Assembly: GCA_027306595.1 (NCBI GenBank)
Contig: DAHUZI010000137.1
Span: 1 to 53,901, forward strand
Direction: 5' to 3'
From: Candidatus Dormiibacterota bacterium
GTDB lineage: Bacteria > Chloroflexota > Dormibacteria > Aeolococcales > Bog-877
DNA length: 53,901 nt
This document shows positions 17,250-25,795 of this stretch, in pieces. Every line of letters begins with the position of its first letter. Positions within the stretch are counted from its first letter, which is position 1. The notes under the pieces are model-generated. The model made no database searches. It worked only from the letters and a program-made list of their open reading frames with translations, and was not told the DNA's origin. Position numbers and translations under genes: made by a program.

Positions 17250-18041
17250 TCAGCCGCCGGGCTGGGGCGCCGGCGAGGCGAGCGCGCGGCAGGGGATCCC
17301 CGCCGCCTCCAGCGCCGACCGCACCCGCTCGGCCACCCGCGTCGCCCCTGGGGTGTCGCCGTGGATGCACAGCGTGTCGCAGGGGACGGCGATCACCGAG
17401 CCGTCCTCGGCCACCACCTCCTGGTCGCGAGCCAGCCGCACCGCCCGCTCGGCGACCACCTCGGGATCGTGAAGGACGCTGGCGGGCTCGGCGCGGGGCA
17501 CCAGGGTGCCGTCGGGGCGGTAGGCGCGGTCGCAGAACGCCTCGAACGCGACCGGCAGCCCCACGGCCTCGGCCGCCTCCACCATCTCGCTGCCGGCCGG
17601 CGCCAGTAGGGTGAGCGGCATGGCGAAACGGGCCACGCCCCGGACCAGGGCCCCGGCGATGCGCCGGTCGCGCACCGCCTGGTTGTAGAGGGCCCCGTGG
17701 CCCTTGACGTGGCGCAGCGGCACCCCCTCGGCTCGGGTGAAGGCGTACAGCGCCCCGATCTGATAGAGGACGTCCGTCGTGATCTCATCGTCGTCGGCCG
17801 CCATCGCCCGCCGACCGAAGCCGACCAGATCCGGGTACCCCACGTGGGCCCCCACCCCGACGCCGTGGCGGTGGGCCAGCTCGACCGTCTCCGCCATCAC
17901 CCGGGGATCGCCGGCGTGGAACCCGCAGGCGACGTTGGCCGAGGTGACCACCTGGAGGAGGGTTGCGGTCTCACCCAGGCGGTACGGGCCGAACGACTCC
18001 CCGGTGTCGCTGTTGAGGTCGATGCTGCGCCGACCGCCCAC
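17250..18041 (-). CDS. pxpA: 5-oxoprolinase subunit A (LamB/YcsF family)
   Basis: 263 residues. LamB/YcsF barrel with the N-terminal SIDLNSDTGESFGPY, TSANVACGFHAGDP (metal/active-site region), GVGAHVGYPDLVGFGRR, HVKGHGALYNQA and the C-terminal CDTLCIHGDTPGA. First gene of pxpABC. GTG 18041 is chosen; an upstream minus-strand TATACT (18082-18077) would give a 29-nt leader with a GGGGG stretch as RBS. Divergent from the peptide-binding protein gene at 18171, which suggests joint use of peptide or pyroglutamate. Confidence 0.92.
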   Translation of the reverse strand: MGGRRSIDLNSDTGESFGPYRLGETATLLQVVTSANVACGFHAGDPRVMAETVELAHRHGVGVGAHVGYPDLVGFGRRAMAADDDEITTDVLYQIGALYAFTRAEGVPLRHVKGHGALYNQAVRDRRIAGALVRGVARFAMPLTLLAPAGSEMVEAAEAVGLPVAFEAFCDRAYRPDGTLVPRAEPASVLHDPEVVAERAVRLARDQEVVAEDGSVIAVPCDTLCIHGDTPGATRVAERVRSALEAAGIPCRALASPAPQPGG

Positions 18042-18076
18042 AGATGTCCGCCCCCGATCACCGGACCGCCCGGGCG

Positions 18077-18082
18077 AGTATA
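18077..18082 (-). promoter_or_regulatory. -10 box of pxpABC
   Basis: TATACT on the minus strand, identical to the boxes at 13962-13967 and 11025-11030. Confidence 0.45.
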
Positions 18083-18170
18083 GGGCGGGCGCAGGGTGCC
18101 GCGCGGCATTGCGCGGCCGCGGTGCTAGCATGGCGCCGCCGGGGTCCCGTGATCCTGTGGAGGGATGAGC

Positions 18171-20003
18171 ATGCGCCCGCACATCGGACGGATCAAGGCG
18201 TCGCGGGGGGCGATCGTGGGCCTCGCCGTGGTCGGCCTCCTGGCGGCCGGCCCGGCCGCTGCCAAGGTGGGCCAGGGCCACCTGGCGTCGGGGCAGACCG
18301 TGACCTTCGCGCTGAGCGCGGGCGTGACCCCCAACTACATCTTCCCGATGGTGCCGGGGAGCAACTTCTCGACGGCCAACGTCGAGCAGTTCGAGTACCT
18401 CAGCTATCGCCCCCTCTTCTGGTTCGGGCGCCAGGGAGTGCTCGCGTACAACCCCACCCTCAGCCTCGGCAGCCAGCCCACGTTCCGAACCAACGCCGCC
18501 GGCGACACGGTGGCGACCATCACCCTCGGGCGCTGGCGCTGGTCGGATGGGCAGCCCGTCACCACCCGTGACGTCGAGTTCTGGATCAATCTACTGCGGG
18601 CCGAGAAGACCAACTACGGGTCCTACGTGCCCGGCGCCTGGCCGGACATCATCAAGTCGGTCAGCTACCCGAGCGCCCGCACGTTCACCGTGACCTTCAA
18701 CCGCCACTACAACACCGACTGGCTCTTCTACGACGAGCTGAGCCAGATCGTCCCGATCCCGCAGCACGCCTGGGACAAGACCTGCGCCAGCTGCGCGGTC
18801 GGGAACCACGACCTCAACCTCGCCGGGGCACGGGCGGTCTACACCTACCTCAACGGCCAGGCCAAGTCGCTCGGCACCTACGGCAGCAATCCCCTGTGGA
18901 AGGTTGTCGACGGTCCCTGGGCGCTCTCCGCCTACATCCCCTCGACCGGCTACTCGGCGTTCGCGCTCAACCGCAACTACTCCGGGCCGATGAGCGGGAA
19001 GGTGACCCGGTTCGTCGAGGTGCCGTTCACCAGCAACTCCGCGGAGTTCAACGCCCTGCGCGCGGGCAGCCTCGACGTCGGCTACCTGCCCTTCGAGGAC
19101 CTCAACCAGTCCGGCTACCTCAGCTCCCACGGCTACGCCCAGACCGACTGGCAGACCTTCGGGATCAACTACCTGACGGTGAACCACAACAACCCGACCG
19201 CCGGCCCGGTCTTCCATCAGCTGTACGTCCGGCAGGCGCTCCAGTCGCTCATCGACCAGCCGGCCTACATCCGCGACATCTTCCGCGGCCACGCGGTTCC
19301 AACGTACGGGCCGGTGCCGATCAAGCCCGCCAACGCCTTCGCCTCACCCCAGGAGAAGGACAACCCCTATCCGTACAGCGTGACGCGGGCCCGCAGCCTG
19401 CTGGCGAGCCACGGGTGGACGGTCAAGCCGGGCGGCACCTCGACCTGCCGCTCCCCCGGGATCGGCGCCGGGCACTGCGGGAAGGGCATCGCCAGCGGGC
19501 AGGGCCTCACCTTCTCGCTCCAGTACGCCAGCGGCAGCCTGCAGCTCACCCAGGAGATGGAGGCCTTCCGGTCGTCCGCCTCGCGGGTCGGGATCGAGCT
19601 CGGCCTCTCCTCGGCCCCGTTCGACACCGTGATCGCCACCGCCTTCGGATGCAACACCGCCAAGCACACCGGCTGCCAGTGGCAGATCGAGATGTGGGGC
19701 GGGGGCTGGCTCTTCGGCGTCGACCCGTACCCCTCGGGGGAGCAGCTCTTCAAGACCGGCGCGGTCTCCAACAATGGCGGGTACAGCGACCCGGTCAACG
19801 ACGCCAACATCGTCGCCTCTCAGACCGAGCCGGGCCTGGTCCATCTCTGGACCTATGAGAACTACCTCGCCAAGCAGCTCCCCGTGCTCTTCACCGCCAA
19901 CCAGGTCTACCAGATCACGATGGCCCGCCGGACCGTGCACGGCGTCGTCCCCCAGGACCCCATCCTCAAGCTGACCCCGGAGAGCTGGACCGTCAGCGGC
20001 TGA
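18171..20003 (+). CDS. ABC transporter substrate-binding protein, family 5 (peptide/nickel type)
   Basis: 610 residues, SBP_bac_5. A Sec signal peptide spans residues about 1-32 (hydrophobic AIVGLAVVGLLAAGPAAA), with no lipobox Cys, so it may be secreted or anchored otherwise. Family features: FEYLSYRPLF, ITLGRWRWSDGQPVTTRDVEFWI and VRQALQSLIDQPAYIRDIF. Start: ATG 18171 has GGAGGG at a proper 6-nt spacing, whereas ATG 18165 is only a base away from it. No permease or ATPase gene is adjacent, so it is an orphan here. Divergent from pxpABC, so peptides or 5-oxoproline-containing ligands are plausible but unproven. Confidence 0.9.
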   Translation: MRPHIGRIKASRGAIVGLAVVGLLAAGPAAAKVGQGHLASGQTVTFALSAGVTPNYIFPMVPGSNFSTANVEQFEYLSYRPLFWFGRQGVLAYNPTLSLGSQPTFRTNAAGDTVATITLGRWRWSDGQPVTTRDVEFWINLLRAEKTNYGSYVPGAWPDIIKSVSYPSARTFTVTFNRHYNTDWLFYDELSQIVPIPQHAWDKTCASCAVGNHDLNLAGARAVYTYLNGQAKSLGTYGSNPLWKVVDGPWALSAYIPSTGYSAFALNRNYSGPMSGKVTRFVEVPFTSNSAEFNALRAGSLDVGYLPFEDLNQSGYLSSHGYAQTDWQTFGINYLTVNHNNPTAGPVFHQLYVRQALQSLIDQPAYIRDIFRGHAVPTYGPVPIKPANAFASPQEKDNPYPYSVTRARSLLASHGWTVKPGGTSTCRSPGIGAGHCGKGIASGQGLTFSLQYASGSLQLTQEMEAFRSSASRVGIELGLSSAPFDTVIATAFGCNTAKHTGCQWQIEMWGGGWLFGVDPYPSGEQLFKTGAVSNNGGYSDPVNDANIVASQTEPGLVHLWTYENYLAKQLPVLFTANQVYQITMARRTVHGVVPQDPILKLTPESWTVSG

Positions 20004-20007
20004 CCCC

Positions 20008-20043
20008 GCAGGTCGCCGCCCCACCGCGGGGGCGGCGACCTGC
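20008..20043. terminator. Perfect 15-bp hairpin after the binding-protein gene
   Basis: Arms 20008-20022 and 20029-20043 are perfectly complementary (GCAGGTCGCCGCCCC with its reverse complement) around a 6-nt loop. Starts 4 nt after the stop codon. No U-tract. Overlaps and competes with the hairpin at 20019-20062. Confidence 0.65.
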
Positions 20044-20062
20044 CGGCGCCCCCGCGGTGGGG
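20019..20062. terminator. Perfect 16-bp alternative hairpin between convergent genes
   Basis: Arms 20019-20034 and 20047-20062 are perfectly complementary (CCCCACCGCGGGGGCG with its reverse complement), loop 12 nt. The left arm reuses bases of the 20008-20043 stem, so only one of the two can form at a time. Ends 2 nt before the stop codon of the convergent peptidase gene. Confidence 0.65.
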
Positions 20063-20064
20063 CC

Positions 20065-23000
20065 TCAGCGGCCGGCGGCCGGCGGCGGGGGTGCCGGACA
20101 GGGCCCCCTGCGCTGCAGGCGCCACCCGTCCCGACCGCGCACCCACCCGGCGGGAACCGTCGCCGCCGCGGCCGTGGCGAGGATCGCCCGGTCGGCGACG
20201 AGGTGGGCGCGGACCGCGAGCACGAGGTCCCGGCCGCGGCTGGTCTCGTCGGCCACCTCGGTGACCAGGTCCGCGGCCAGGGGGAACCTGGCCGGGCGGG
20301 GCCGGCGGTCGCGGGTCGCCGTCCGGCGCGCCTGGAGGGGGAGCCCCGCGATGAGCCGGGTGGGGAACGCCCGCGGGTCGAGGCCGGCGCCGTACCGCTG
20401 GTACGCGCGCCACAGCCGCTGGTGGCGGCTGACGAGGGCCGGCTCCGCGTCGATGCGGCCCGCGGTCTCGGCGTGGATGGCGCTGGTCCAGTCGGTCGGG
20501 GCCATGCGGTTGGCCGCGGTCTCCCCGATCAGGTAGAGGAGGCCGGGCGGGAGCGTGTAGGCGATCGGGAAGTAGGGCGGCGAGCTCCGCCCGCTGAGCG
20601 GCTGGGCCCACACGTGATCAGGCACGCCGTGATCGTCCACCAGCACGTCGGCGCCGATCCGCGCCAGGAGGCGCGCGCGGGGCCGCGCCTCGCCGAAGGG
20701 GCTCCGCAGCGCTCGCGCCTGGCCCCCGAACTCCTCCCCCACCCCGTTGAAGCGGGCCGCGTGCAGCTTCCAGCTCGGATGGCGGGCGGCGAGCTGGCGG
20801 TGGACCACCGCCCCGTCGGGGTTCTCGAGCGGCAGGCAGACCACGACCCCCTCCGGTCGCCATCCCCGGCCCAAGTGATCGAGGAGGAGGAGGTGGGCGC
20901 CCGTCGAGCTCACCTCGTTGGCGTGGTGGCCGCCGACGAGCAGCACCGTCGGCCTCAGGAGAGCGGCCTTCGCCAGCGACCCGAACGCGCCGCCGGCGGG
21001 GAGCGCGGCGAAGGCGACGACCGGCCGGCCCAGGGTCGAGCGCCCGGCGACCCACGCGGCGCACCCCGGATGGGGGTTGAGGGACCGCACCAGCTGGGGC
21101 ACGCGGTCCGGCACCGGCAGCTCGGCGGGATCGTGGCGCTGGACGGGGCCCCGCCGCCCCCCGCCGGGCCCCATCCAGCGCCAGGTCTCGCGCTGCCCCC
21201 GAATCCGGACCAGGCCGTCGCCCGGGCGCGCGTCGGCCGCGGGGGCAGCCCCCCCCGGCCAGCGGACGGTGAGCCGCAGGCCCCGCCCGCCGAGCTCCAC
21301 CCGGGTCAGCTCCGGGGTCGGCTCGACGACCCGCCGACCCGCTGGGCCGAGGTCGACGAGGCGCGCCGTGACCGATGTGCTGCGTCCCGGGGTGGCCTCG
21401 ACCTCGGGGACGACGACGATCCGGGCGCGATGGGCGCGGGCGGCGGCGTGGGCGCGGAAGTAGAGCTCCTCATGGAGCTCCTCCAGGGGGGAGAAGGCCC
21501 CGCCGCCGGGCTCGCCGTCCGGCTCGCTCGCGCCGACCCGCAGCTCCACCCGGATCGTCCGGTCCCGCCGCGCGGCCGCGAGCGCCGCCGGCAGGACGTG
21601 CGACTCATACAGCCGCACGGCCTGCGCGTGATCGGACGCCACCGCCACGGTCCGCACCCGGCCGTCTGGCAGGTAAAGGCGGAGCCCGCTCGACTCCGAC
21701 CGGTCCCCGGGGGTGGCACCCCCCGGTACGGTCAGCGGCCGGAACGTGAGGCGGCGGCGCCCGCCCGGGGTGTCGGCGGTGAGGACGAAGGCCCCGCCGC
21801 CCGCCCCGCGCCCGGCGAGGGCGACGGTGACCGCGTCGGGCGCCACGCCGAGGTCGGCCGCGCACCGCTCCAGCCCCCCCAGGGCGGTGATCGCCCAGGA
21901 GGCCGGCCGCTCGGCCGTCCCCCGGGGAACGCGCAGAGCGAGCGCCCGGGGCGCCGACCCGCGAAGCGCGGCCGCGACCGTCCCGGCCAACCAGACGGCC
22001 GCCTGGTGATACGCGGGGCTGGGCTCGACGGCCCGGCGATCGACGCCCAGCGCCGCCGCCACCTGGGTCGCCAGCCGCCGGCGCCCCTGCGCTGCCTCGG
22101 AGGCGAAGCATTCCACCCGGGCCGGGGGGACGAAGCCCGGCCGGCGCCGCTCGGCCGCCGCAGCGGCGAGAAGGGCCGTGCCCTCCCAGGCCGCCCGCAC
22201 GGCGATCCGCTGGGGACGGTCCCGGCCGGGGGCGCCGGGCGGCGCCGGTCGCGTGCCGGGCCAGCGCACGCAGTCGGCGAGCCGCTCCAGCGGATCCTCG
22301 ACGGCGAGCGGATCGATCGTCGCCAGCCGCGTCAGCAGCGCCGCCGCGCTCCTCGTGGCGAGAACGGCCGCCCCGTTTGCCCCCACCCGCAGCCGGGCCG
22401 GCCCCGGGCGGCCGGGCTGGATTCGGAGCTCGGCCGCCCGCGCCCAGGGCTCCCCCGGTCGCAGCCCCAGGGGGCCCGGCCGAACCCGGTCGCTGCCGAG
22501 CGCGAGCCGGGCGACGAGATTCGCCGCGGCCGCCACCGTGGCCGCGGTCGCCTCGTCGGGGAGGACGATCCGGGGCGGCGGCGCCCCCCGGGCCGGCAGG
22601 AGCCGCTCGAGGCCGCGGAGCGCCGGCGTGGGGATCGGCCCCCGCTCCGGGGTCCTCGGCACCGGCCGCCAGCCGCGTGCGCCCCCGCCCCCGGCCCCAT
22701 CCACCCACACCCGGTCCTCCGCCAGAGCGAACGCGGCGGCTGCGTCGTGGCGCCCCCCGGGGTCCGCCGCCAGCCAGCGCAGGAGCCGGGTGAGCGCCAG
22801 CGGGTCCCCGCCCATGGACCAGGCGTGGCCGCGGCCCGTGCTGGTCGCCCACGCCCGGGTGCGCCGGGGCCAGGGCGCATCGGCCTGGGCCCGGGGCGGC
22901 GGGGTGGCCGCGCCGGATCCGTCGATCCAGATCGTCGGGTCGGGCCCGGTTCGGCCGGGCGACGCCGCGGCGGCCGCCGGAAGCCGCTCCGTGGTCGCCA

Positions 23001-23157
23001 GGGGGGCTGCGAGGCGGGCGGCGAGGTCGATGGCGCCGCGCAGGGTTGCGGCCGTGCCCCGACGGTCGAGCACCAGCCGGGTCCGCAGCACGAGGTCGGC
23101 GGGCTGCCAGCCGCGGAGCGGGGGCGAGACCGCCCCCCACCCCGCGGCGGCCGGCAT
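20065..23157 (-). CDS. Very large M14-type metallopeptidase
   Basis: 1030 residues. The C-terminal third is a zinc carboxypeptidase-like domain: TVLLVGGHHANEVSSTGAH carries His745-x-x-Glu748, CLPLENPDGAVVHR follows, and the third ligand His843 is in LVDDHGVPDH. The first roughly 680 residues are not recognised; they look like several globular alpha/beta modules rather than low complexity (for example RPQRIAVRAAWEGTALLA and RALALRVPRGTAERPASWAI). No signal peptide is seen. ATG 23157 lies 2 bp after the stop of the upstream gene, so the two are coupled. Substrate unknown; peptide, amide or ester hydrolysis is expected. Confidence 0.75.
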   Translation of the reverse strand: MPAAAGWGAVSPPLRGWQPADLVLRTRLVLDRRGTAATLRGAIDLAARLAAPLATTERLPAAAAASPGRTGPDPTIWIDGSGAATPPPRAQADAPWPRRTRAWATSTGRGHAWSMGGDPLALTRLLRWLAADPGGRHDAAAAFALAEDRVWVDGAGGGGARGWRPVPRTPERGPIPTPALRGLERLLPARGAPPPRIVLPDEATAATVAAAANLVARLALGSDRVRPGPLGLRPGEPWARAAELRIQPGRPGPARLRVGANGAAVLATRSAAALLTRLATIDPLAVEDPLERLADCVRWPGTRPAPPGAPGRDRPQRIAVRAAWEGTALLAAAAAERRRPGFVPPARVECFASEAAQGRRRLATQVAAALGVDRRAVEPSPAYHQAAVWLAGTVAAALRGSAPRALALRVPRGTAERPASWAITALGGLERCAADLGVAPDAVTVALAGRGAGGGAFVLTADTPGGRRRLTFRPLTVPGGATPGDRSESSGLRLYLPDGRVRTVAVASDHAQAVRLYESHVLPAALAAARRDRTIRVELRVGASEPDGEPGGGAFSPLEELHEELYFRAHAAARAHRARIVVVPEVEATPGRSTSVTARLVDLGPAGRRVVEPTPELTRVELGGRGLRLTVRWPGGAAPAADARPGDGLVRIRGQRETWRWMGPGGGRRGPVQRHDPAELPVPDRVPQLVRSLNPHPGCAAWVAGRSTLGRPVVAFAALPAGGAFGSLAKAALLRPTVLLVGGHHANEVSSTGAHLLLLDHLGRGWRPEGVVVCLPLENPDGAVVHRQLAARHPSWKLHAARFNGVGEEFGGQARALRSPFGEARPRARLLARIGADVLVDDHGVPDHVWAQPLSGRSSPPYFPIAYTLPPGLLYLIGETAANRMAPTDWTSAIHAETAGRIDAEPALVSRHQRLWRAYQRYGAGLDPRAFPTRLIAGLPLQARRTATRDRRPRPARFPLAADLVTEVADETSRGRDLVLAVRAHLVADRAILATAAAATVPAGWVRGRDGWRLQRRGPCPAPPPPAAGR

Positions 23158-23159
23158 CG

Positions 23160-23861
23160 TCAGCTCCGCTCGACGCCGCCCGCCGGGGCCGCGCTGGGCG
23201 CGGCCGCCGACCGGTCGTGGCCCATCGGCGAGACGCTGACCCCCGCGCGCCCGGTGAGGTCGGGAGCCCCGACCAGCTCGTCGGCCTCGATCCACCCCTC
23301 GGCCCCGGGGTCCTCCGGCAGCTGGCCGGGTTCCGGCCGTCCGCCGATGCGCACGCGCACCCAGGGCCCGCGCTGCTCGAGCGCCCACAGCAGGCTGGCG
23401 GTGCGGACCGCGGCCCCGCGGGGGGCGGCGGGGTCCGGAGCGAGGAAGACGGGGTACGAGGTCCCGGCCCAGCTCTGGACCAGGGTGCAGGGACCGACCG
23501 GGATGGTGCGGAGGCGGTAGATGGTCCGGCGGTCGCCCTCGCCCGCGGTCACGATCCGGACCAGGTTGGTGGCGCGGCGGATGGCGGCGCGGTCACCGGT
23601 GGCGGTGACCGTCAACCGGGTGCCCTGGGCGCCCGGTTCGCAGTGGATCCGCACCCGGTTCCGCGGGGCGGCGACCGGACGCCAGCCGCCGAAGAGGCTG
23701 TTGGCCTGGGTCTGGGACACCTCGGCGGTCTGATCGTCGAGCGGCTGGAACTGGAACGGCGGCAGCGCGGTCACCTCCGCGGCGACGGTGAAGATCTCCC
23801 GCGGGGGCGCAAAGACGGTGGCGTTCCAGGTATGGCTCCGGCGGCGCCCGAGGTAGAGCAC
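23160..23861 (-). CDS. Hypothetical protein with an SH3-like C-terminus, partner of the M14 protein
   Basis: 233 residues, not assigned to a family. The C-terminal part (GPWVRVRIGG, then GWIEADELVGAP) resembles bacterial SH3 modules; the N-terminal 130 residues (WNATVFAPPREIFTVAAEVTALPPF) look like a beta-rich domain. No signal peptide. Starts at GTG 23861, 6 nt after TAGAAT, with no RBS, and is first in a two-gene operon with the 1030-residue peptidase. The tight coupling suggests a shared process; what it is cannot be told. Confidence 0.7.
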   Translation of the reverse strand: MLYLGRRRSHTWNATVFAPPREIFTVAAEVTALPPFQFQPLDDQTAEVSQTQANSLFGGWRPVAAPRNRVRIHCEPGAQGTRLTVTATGDRAAIRRATNLVRIVTAGEGDRRTIYRLRTIPVGPCTLVQSWAGTSYPVFLAPDPAAPRGAAVRTASLLWALEQRGPWVRVRIGGRPEPGQLPEDPGAEGWIEADELVGAPDLTGRAGVSVSPMGHDRSAAAPSAAPAGGVERS

Positions 23862-23867
23862 GTCCGC

Positions 23868-23873
23868 ATTCTA
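23868..23873 (-). promoter_or_regulatory. -10 box, leaderless start of the M14 operon
   Basis: TAGAAT on the minus strand, exactly 6 nt before GTG 23861. Confidence 0.6.
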
Positions 23874-24128
23874 CGAACCGTCCGCTCGACCGCCGCCTCC
23901 CGCGGTGCGGCGCCGGCCCGGGCCGGCGCCGCACCCATCGGCGGCCCCACGGGGTCACCCACGCTCGGACCGGCCTTCCGTCGACCTGCCCCACTGGCGG
24001 ATCACCATCGCCGGGCCCCGGCCACCGGCGGCCGGCCGGTCCGATTCGGCGGCGGCGGCTCCCTGAGCCGCCGCGCGCCGCCGCTCACCCCGCACGGGCG
24101 TGAGCGGACGCGACCCGCTGCGGCACGC

Positions 24129-25511
24129 TCAGGGTCCGGCCGGCCGGGTGCTCACGGCGCCAGCCGGGTCGAGTCCGCCGCCGTCGAGCCGGAAGGGCGG
24201 GTACTCGTCTCGCAGGAGGGTGGCATACGCGAGAACGCGGTAGCACCAGCGGTTCAGGCCCATCACGAAATCGAACACGGTGGTGGGGTAGCCACCGCGA
24301 AGCGCCAGGGTCACGGCGCCGATCAGGGCGAGGACGGGGATCAGCCCCCAGGTCTGGGCTCGGCCGAGCTCGAAGCCCCCGAGGAAGATCGCCACGATGA
24401 CGTAGTGGGGGATCGCGAGCAGCCACCACTTCACCCGGACCAGGCCCCGGGAGAGGTGCTCCGGGTAGTCCACGGCGAGGTCGGCCGGGTAGGTGGGATC
24501 CGGGCTGAGGCTGAACGGGGGATAGCGGTCGGTGCCGAAGGCGCCGATGGCGTAGAAGGAGACCCGCCAGGTCCACCGCAGCACCCCGACGTTGAAGGTG
24601 AAGATGGAGCGGGGGTACCGGCCGGTCACGAGAATCGCGAGGCCGGCCACGACCGTCAGCAGGCCGGCGGCCAGCCAGAGGCCCGCGAGGACGATCGCGT
24701 GGGGGAGCAGGAGCGCCCACTTGACCAGCCATAGCCAGCGACCGACGGCCGGGTCGAGGCGTCCCTCGAGCCGGATCGGGTAGGCGCCCGGATGGGCGGG
24801 AGCGGCGGGCACCGGCGCCGCGGCGGCGGTCTCCGGCGGCCGCGGCGTCGCCTGGTTCAGCCCGACCACGATCAGGAGGGCCCCGAGCGCCACGATCAGG
24901 AGGCCACCGGTGAGCAGGCCGACCCCGATCGGCAGGAGCACGCCGGTCCTAACGCCGGCGGTCACGCTGACGGCCACCCCCGGCGCGGCGCTCGCATTCA
25001 TGACGACGATCGCCCAGCGACCGCCCACCGTCGACCACCGAACCGTCTGCAGGCCCGGGCCGGACGTCGAGGCGGCCCAGAAGGTCTCGGCCGCCGGCGG
25101 CACCGGAGCGAGGCTCCCGACGACCTGGGTGGTGTGGGCGACGAACGGTCCGACGGAGAGCCCGCTCACGTGCGCATGGGCGACCCCTGCGAGCCAGCGG
25201 TCGACGTCCGCCTGCGGGGCGATGCCCACGAAGACGGGCTCACCGGCTGGGGCGACCGCCTGGATCCGCACCGTCCCCAGCGGGTGGGCGGGCACCCAGT
25301 CGCCGGCCCGCGGCTGCGCGCCGAGGTCGGCGTCGGCGGTGAGCGCGTAGCCGGTCGTGGCCAGCGGCTCGGTCGCGGTCGTGTAGTAGCCGGCCGCGTC
25401 GCGCTGCGTCGCGTGCGCCCAGACCAAAGTGCTGCCGCCGGCGATGGCGGCGAGGCCAGCCAGCGCGAGCAGCGTGCCGACGACGACCGCGGCGATCCGG
25501 GCCGGTCCCAT
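24129..25511 (-). CDS. DUF4389-domain membrane protein
   Basis: 460 residues. An N-terminal membrane segment (VVVGTLLALAGLAAIAGGS) is followed by an extracytoplasmic beta-rich region (about 35-200), another membrane segment near 205-230, then two DUF4389-type modules each with hydrophobic helices (WALLLPHAIVLAGLWLAAGL and WWLLAIPHYVIVAIFLGGF) and the repeated signature YPRSIFTFNVGVLRWTWRV / YPTTVFDFVMGLNRWCYRV. The start at ATG 25511 has RBS GGAGGTG. DUF4389 proteins have no established role. Stands alone. Confidence 0.85.
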   Translation of the reverse strand: MGPARIAAVVVGTLLALAGLAAIAGGSTLVWAHATQRDAAGYYTTATEPLATTGYALTADADLGAQPRAGDWVPAHPLGTVRIQAVAPAGEPVFVGIAPQADVDRWLAGVAHAHVSGLSVGPFVAHTTQVVGSLAPVPPAAETFWAASTSGPGLQTVRWSTVGGRWAIVVMNASAAPGVAVSVTAGVRTGVLLPIGVGLLTGGLLIVALGALLIVVGLNQATPRPPETAAAAPVPAAPAHPGAYPIRLEGRLDPAVGRWLWLVKWALLLPHAIVLAGLWLAAGLLTVVAGLAILVTGRYPRSIFTFNVGVLRWTWRVSFYAIGAFGTDRYPPFSLSPDPTYPADLAVDYPEHLSRGLVRVKWWLLAIPHYVIVAIFLGGFELGRAQTWGLIPVLALIGAVTLALRGGYPTTVFDFVMGLNRWCYRVLAYATLLRDEYPPFRLDGGGLDPAGAVSTRPAGP

Positions 25512-25795
25512 GCTGGACACCTCCGCCGCGCTGCGCCCTCCCATGGGCGGCCCCGCTGGCTATCGTCGCGAGCGTAGGCTGCGCCTCGCCGCGGCCACAC
25601 CGACAGGACCGCCCGCCGGAGCGGGCGGGATTCCGCGCGGGGGTTGGCGCCGCCGCCCCTGGATCGGTTGCGCCCGGGGGCGGCTGTGCCACCTGGGGAC
25701 CAGGGGGCGCCGATCGGTCGGCGCCGGCCGCCCGGGTCGCCATCCCATCCGCCCGCGGCGCGCTCCCAGCCGGTACCGTAGGGGCAGGAGGCAGT

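Noticed and set aside
20203-23520. A 1105-residue plus-strand open frame opposite the M14 gene
   Set aside because: Composition is that of an antisense shadow; no motifs, whereas the minus frame has zinc-ligand motifs.
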